Of a stretch of DNA of 62,000 nt, positions 61,415 to 62,000 are shown piece after piece. The stretch lies in the NCBI GenBank assembly GCA_009760855.2, contig WPIO01000003.1:10555001-10617000 (forward strand), written 5' to 3'. Each line of letters starts with the position of its first letter. Positions within the stretch are counted from its first letter, which is position 1. The DNA comes from Cristatella mucedo (Eukaryota > Bryozoa > Phylactolaemata > Cristatellidae). A model generated the notes under the pieces. It worked only from the letters and a program-made list of their open reading frames with translations. It did not search any database and was not told the DNA's origin. Both the position numbers and the translations under genes were made by a program.

Positions 61415-62000
61415 TATAATAATGCACTGGATAAAGCGCCCTCAGAGAACTTAATCTCTTTCTAGGCGCTTTACACTTGCTGCAAAGTGAAATGCAATTG
61501 AATGGTAAGTAAAATCATGATTGAAAAACAAACAAATTGAATAATATGGTTAGGGGTGACATGCACAGGGTCAGTATGCAAATGTGGTTAGTGGCAGCAT
61601 GCACAGTTTCAGCACGCATAAGCACATGAAGGACGAATCACAGGGACCCATTAAATGCTGTCCTAAATAGATTTGTTTTTAAGTTTCTTTTAAATCTGGT
61701 CAGGTCAGGGGATGTTCTAACGCAGGTCAGGAGGGAGTTCCAGGCTTTGGCAGCATACGAACTAAATGCACGGTCTCCAAAGGATTTAAGGTTTGTACGA
61801 GGTATTTGTAGACTGTTGGATTGCGAAAATCGGCTGGTACGATGCTTGGCCTGATTGGGTGGTATATCTGAGAGATAAGCTGGAGCCATAGAATGAAGGG
61901 ACCTGAAAGTGAGCGACAAAACCTTGAAGTCAATCCGTTGCTTGACTGGTAGCCAGTGCAGGTCGGCGAGACGTGGAGTAATGTGGCAACTGCGACGCTC
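61415..62000 (-). repeat. LINE-B copy B8, cut by window edge
   Basis: Minus frame MSLTFRSLHSMAPAYLSDIP, LKSFGDRAFSSYAAKAWNSL, FKRNLKTNLFRTAFNGSL; tail hairpin at 61435-61475. It continues beyond 62000, where RT 'LHWLPVKQ' is starting. Confidence 0.88.

Overview
The window is animal nuclear DNA. It shows a split gene with consensus GT-AG introns, many decayed non-LTR retrotransposons, tRNA-derived SINEs, and long CT, TCTA, TG and AT microsatellites. The LINE 3' ends, with an AAAGCGCC/GGCGCTTT hairpin and an (ATT)n tail, look like the L2 clade. I cannot fix the species. An invertebrate, possibly lophotrochozoan or flatworm-like, is a guess from texture only. The first six bases are a HindIII site, which would fit a BAC insert end.

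The only protein-coding host gene I can support is on the minus strand, from the ATG at 57686 to the TAG at 8490. It is a complete ABCA-subfamily full transporter of the ABCA3/CED-7 size class. I could chain 23 exons by hand. Every junction is GT-AG, every phase matches, and the exons total 5328 nt (1775 codons plus stop). Order along the protein: TM1 and first exoplasmic loop (exons 1-3), TM2-6 (exons 4-8), linker (exon 9), NBD1 (exons 10-14), acidic regulatory linker (exon 15), TM7-12 with a glycosylated loop (exons 16-18), NBD2 (exons 19-23) and a short Cys-rich tail. A polyadenylation signal lies 150 bp after the stop. From the family one would infer an ATP-driven lipid exporter or floppase.

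Layout (plus coordinates): 1-8300 is downstream intergenic DNA with a SINE, three LINE fragments and a ~950 bp TCTA array. 8334-13257 holds the 3' exons. 13258-24188 holds two big introns; the larger (intron 18) contains a LINE nested inside another LINE. 24189-25867 is a compact GC-rich exon cluster (exons 18-16). 25868-35834 carries exons 15-8 and several simple-sequence arrays. 35835-49651 carries exons 7-3 separated by repeat-filled introns. 49652-57331 is two introns (one with a 2 kb LINE) around exon 2. Exon 1 is at 57332-57686. 57687-62000 is upstream DNA with LINE and SINE remnants.

Two LINE families recur. LINE-B is L2-like, with the 3' hairpin and (ATT)n tail. LINE-A is a CR1/L2-group element whose 3' end is a short TTACA-type repeat rather than poly(A). 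At least one tRNA-headed SINE carries the LINE-B 3' hairpin, so it looks like a SINE that borrows the L2 machinery. No CRISPR array, operon, rRNA or intact tRNA gene was seen.
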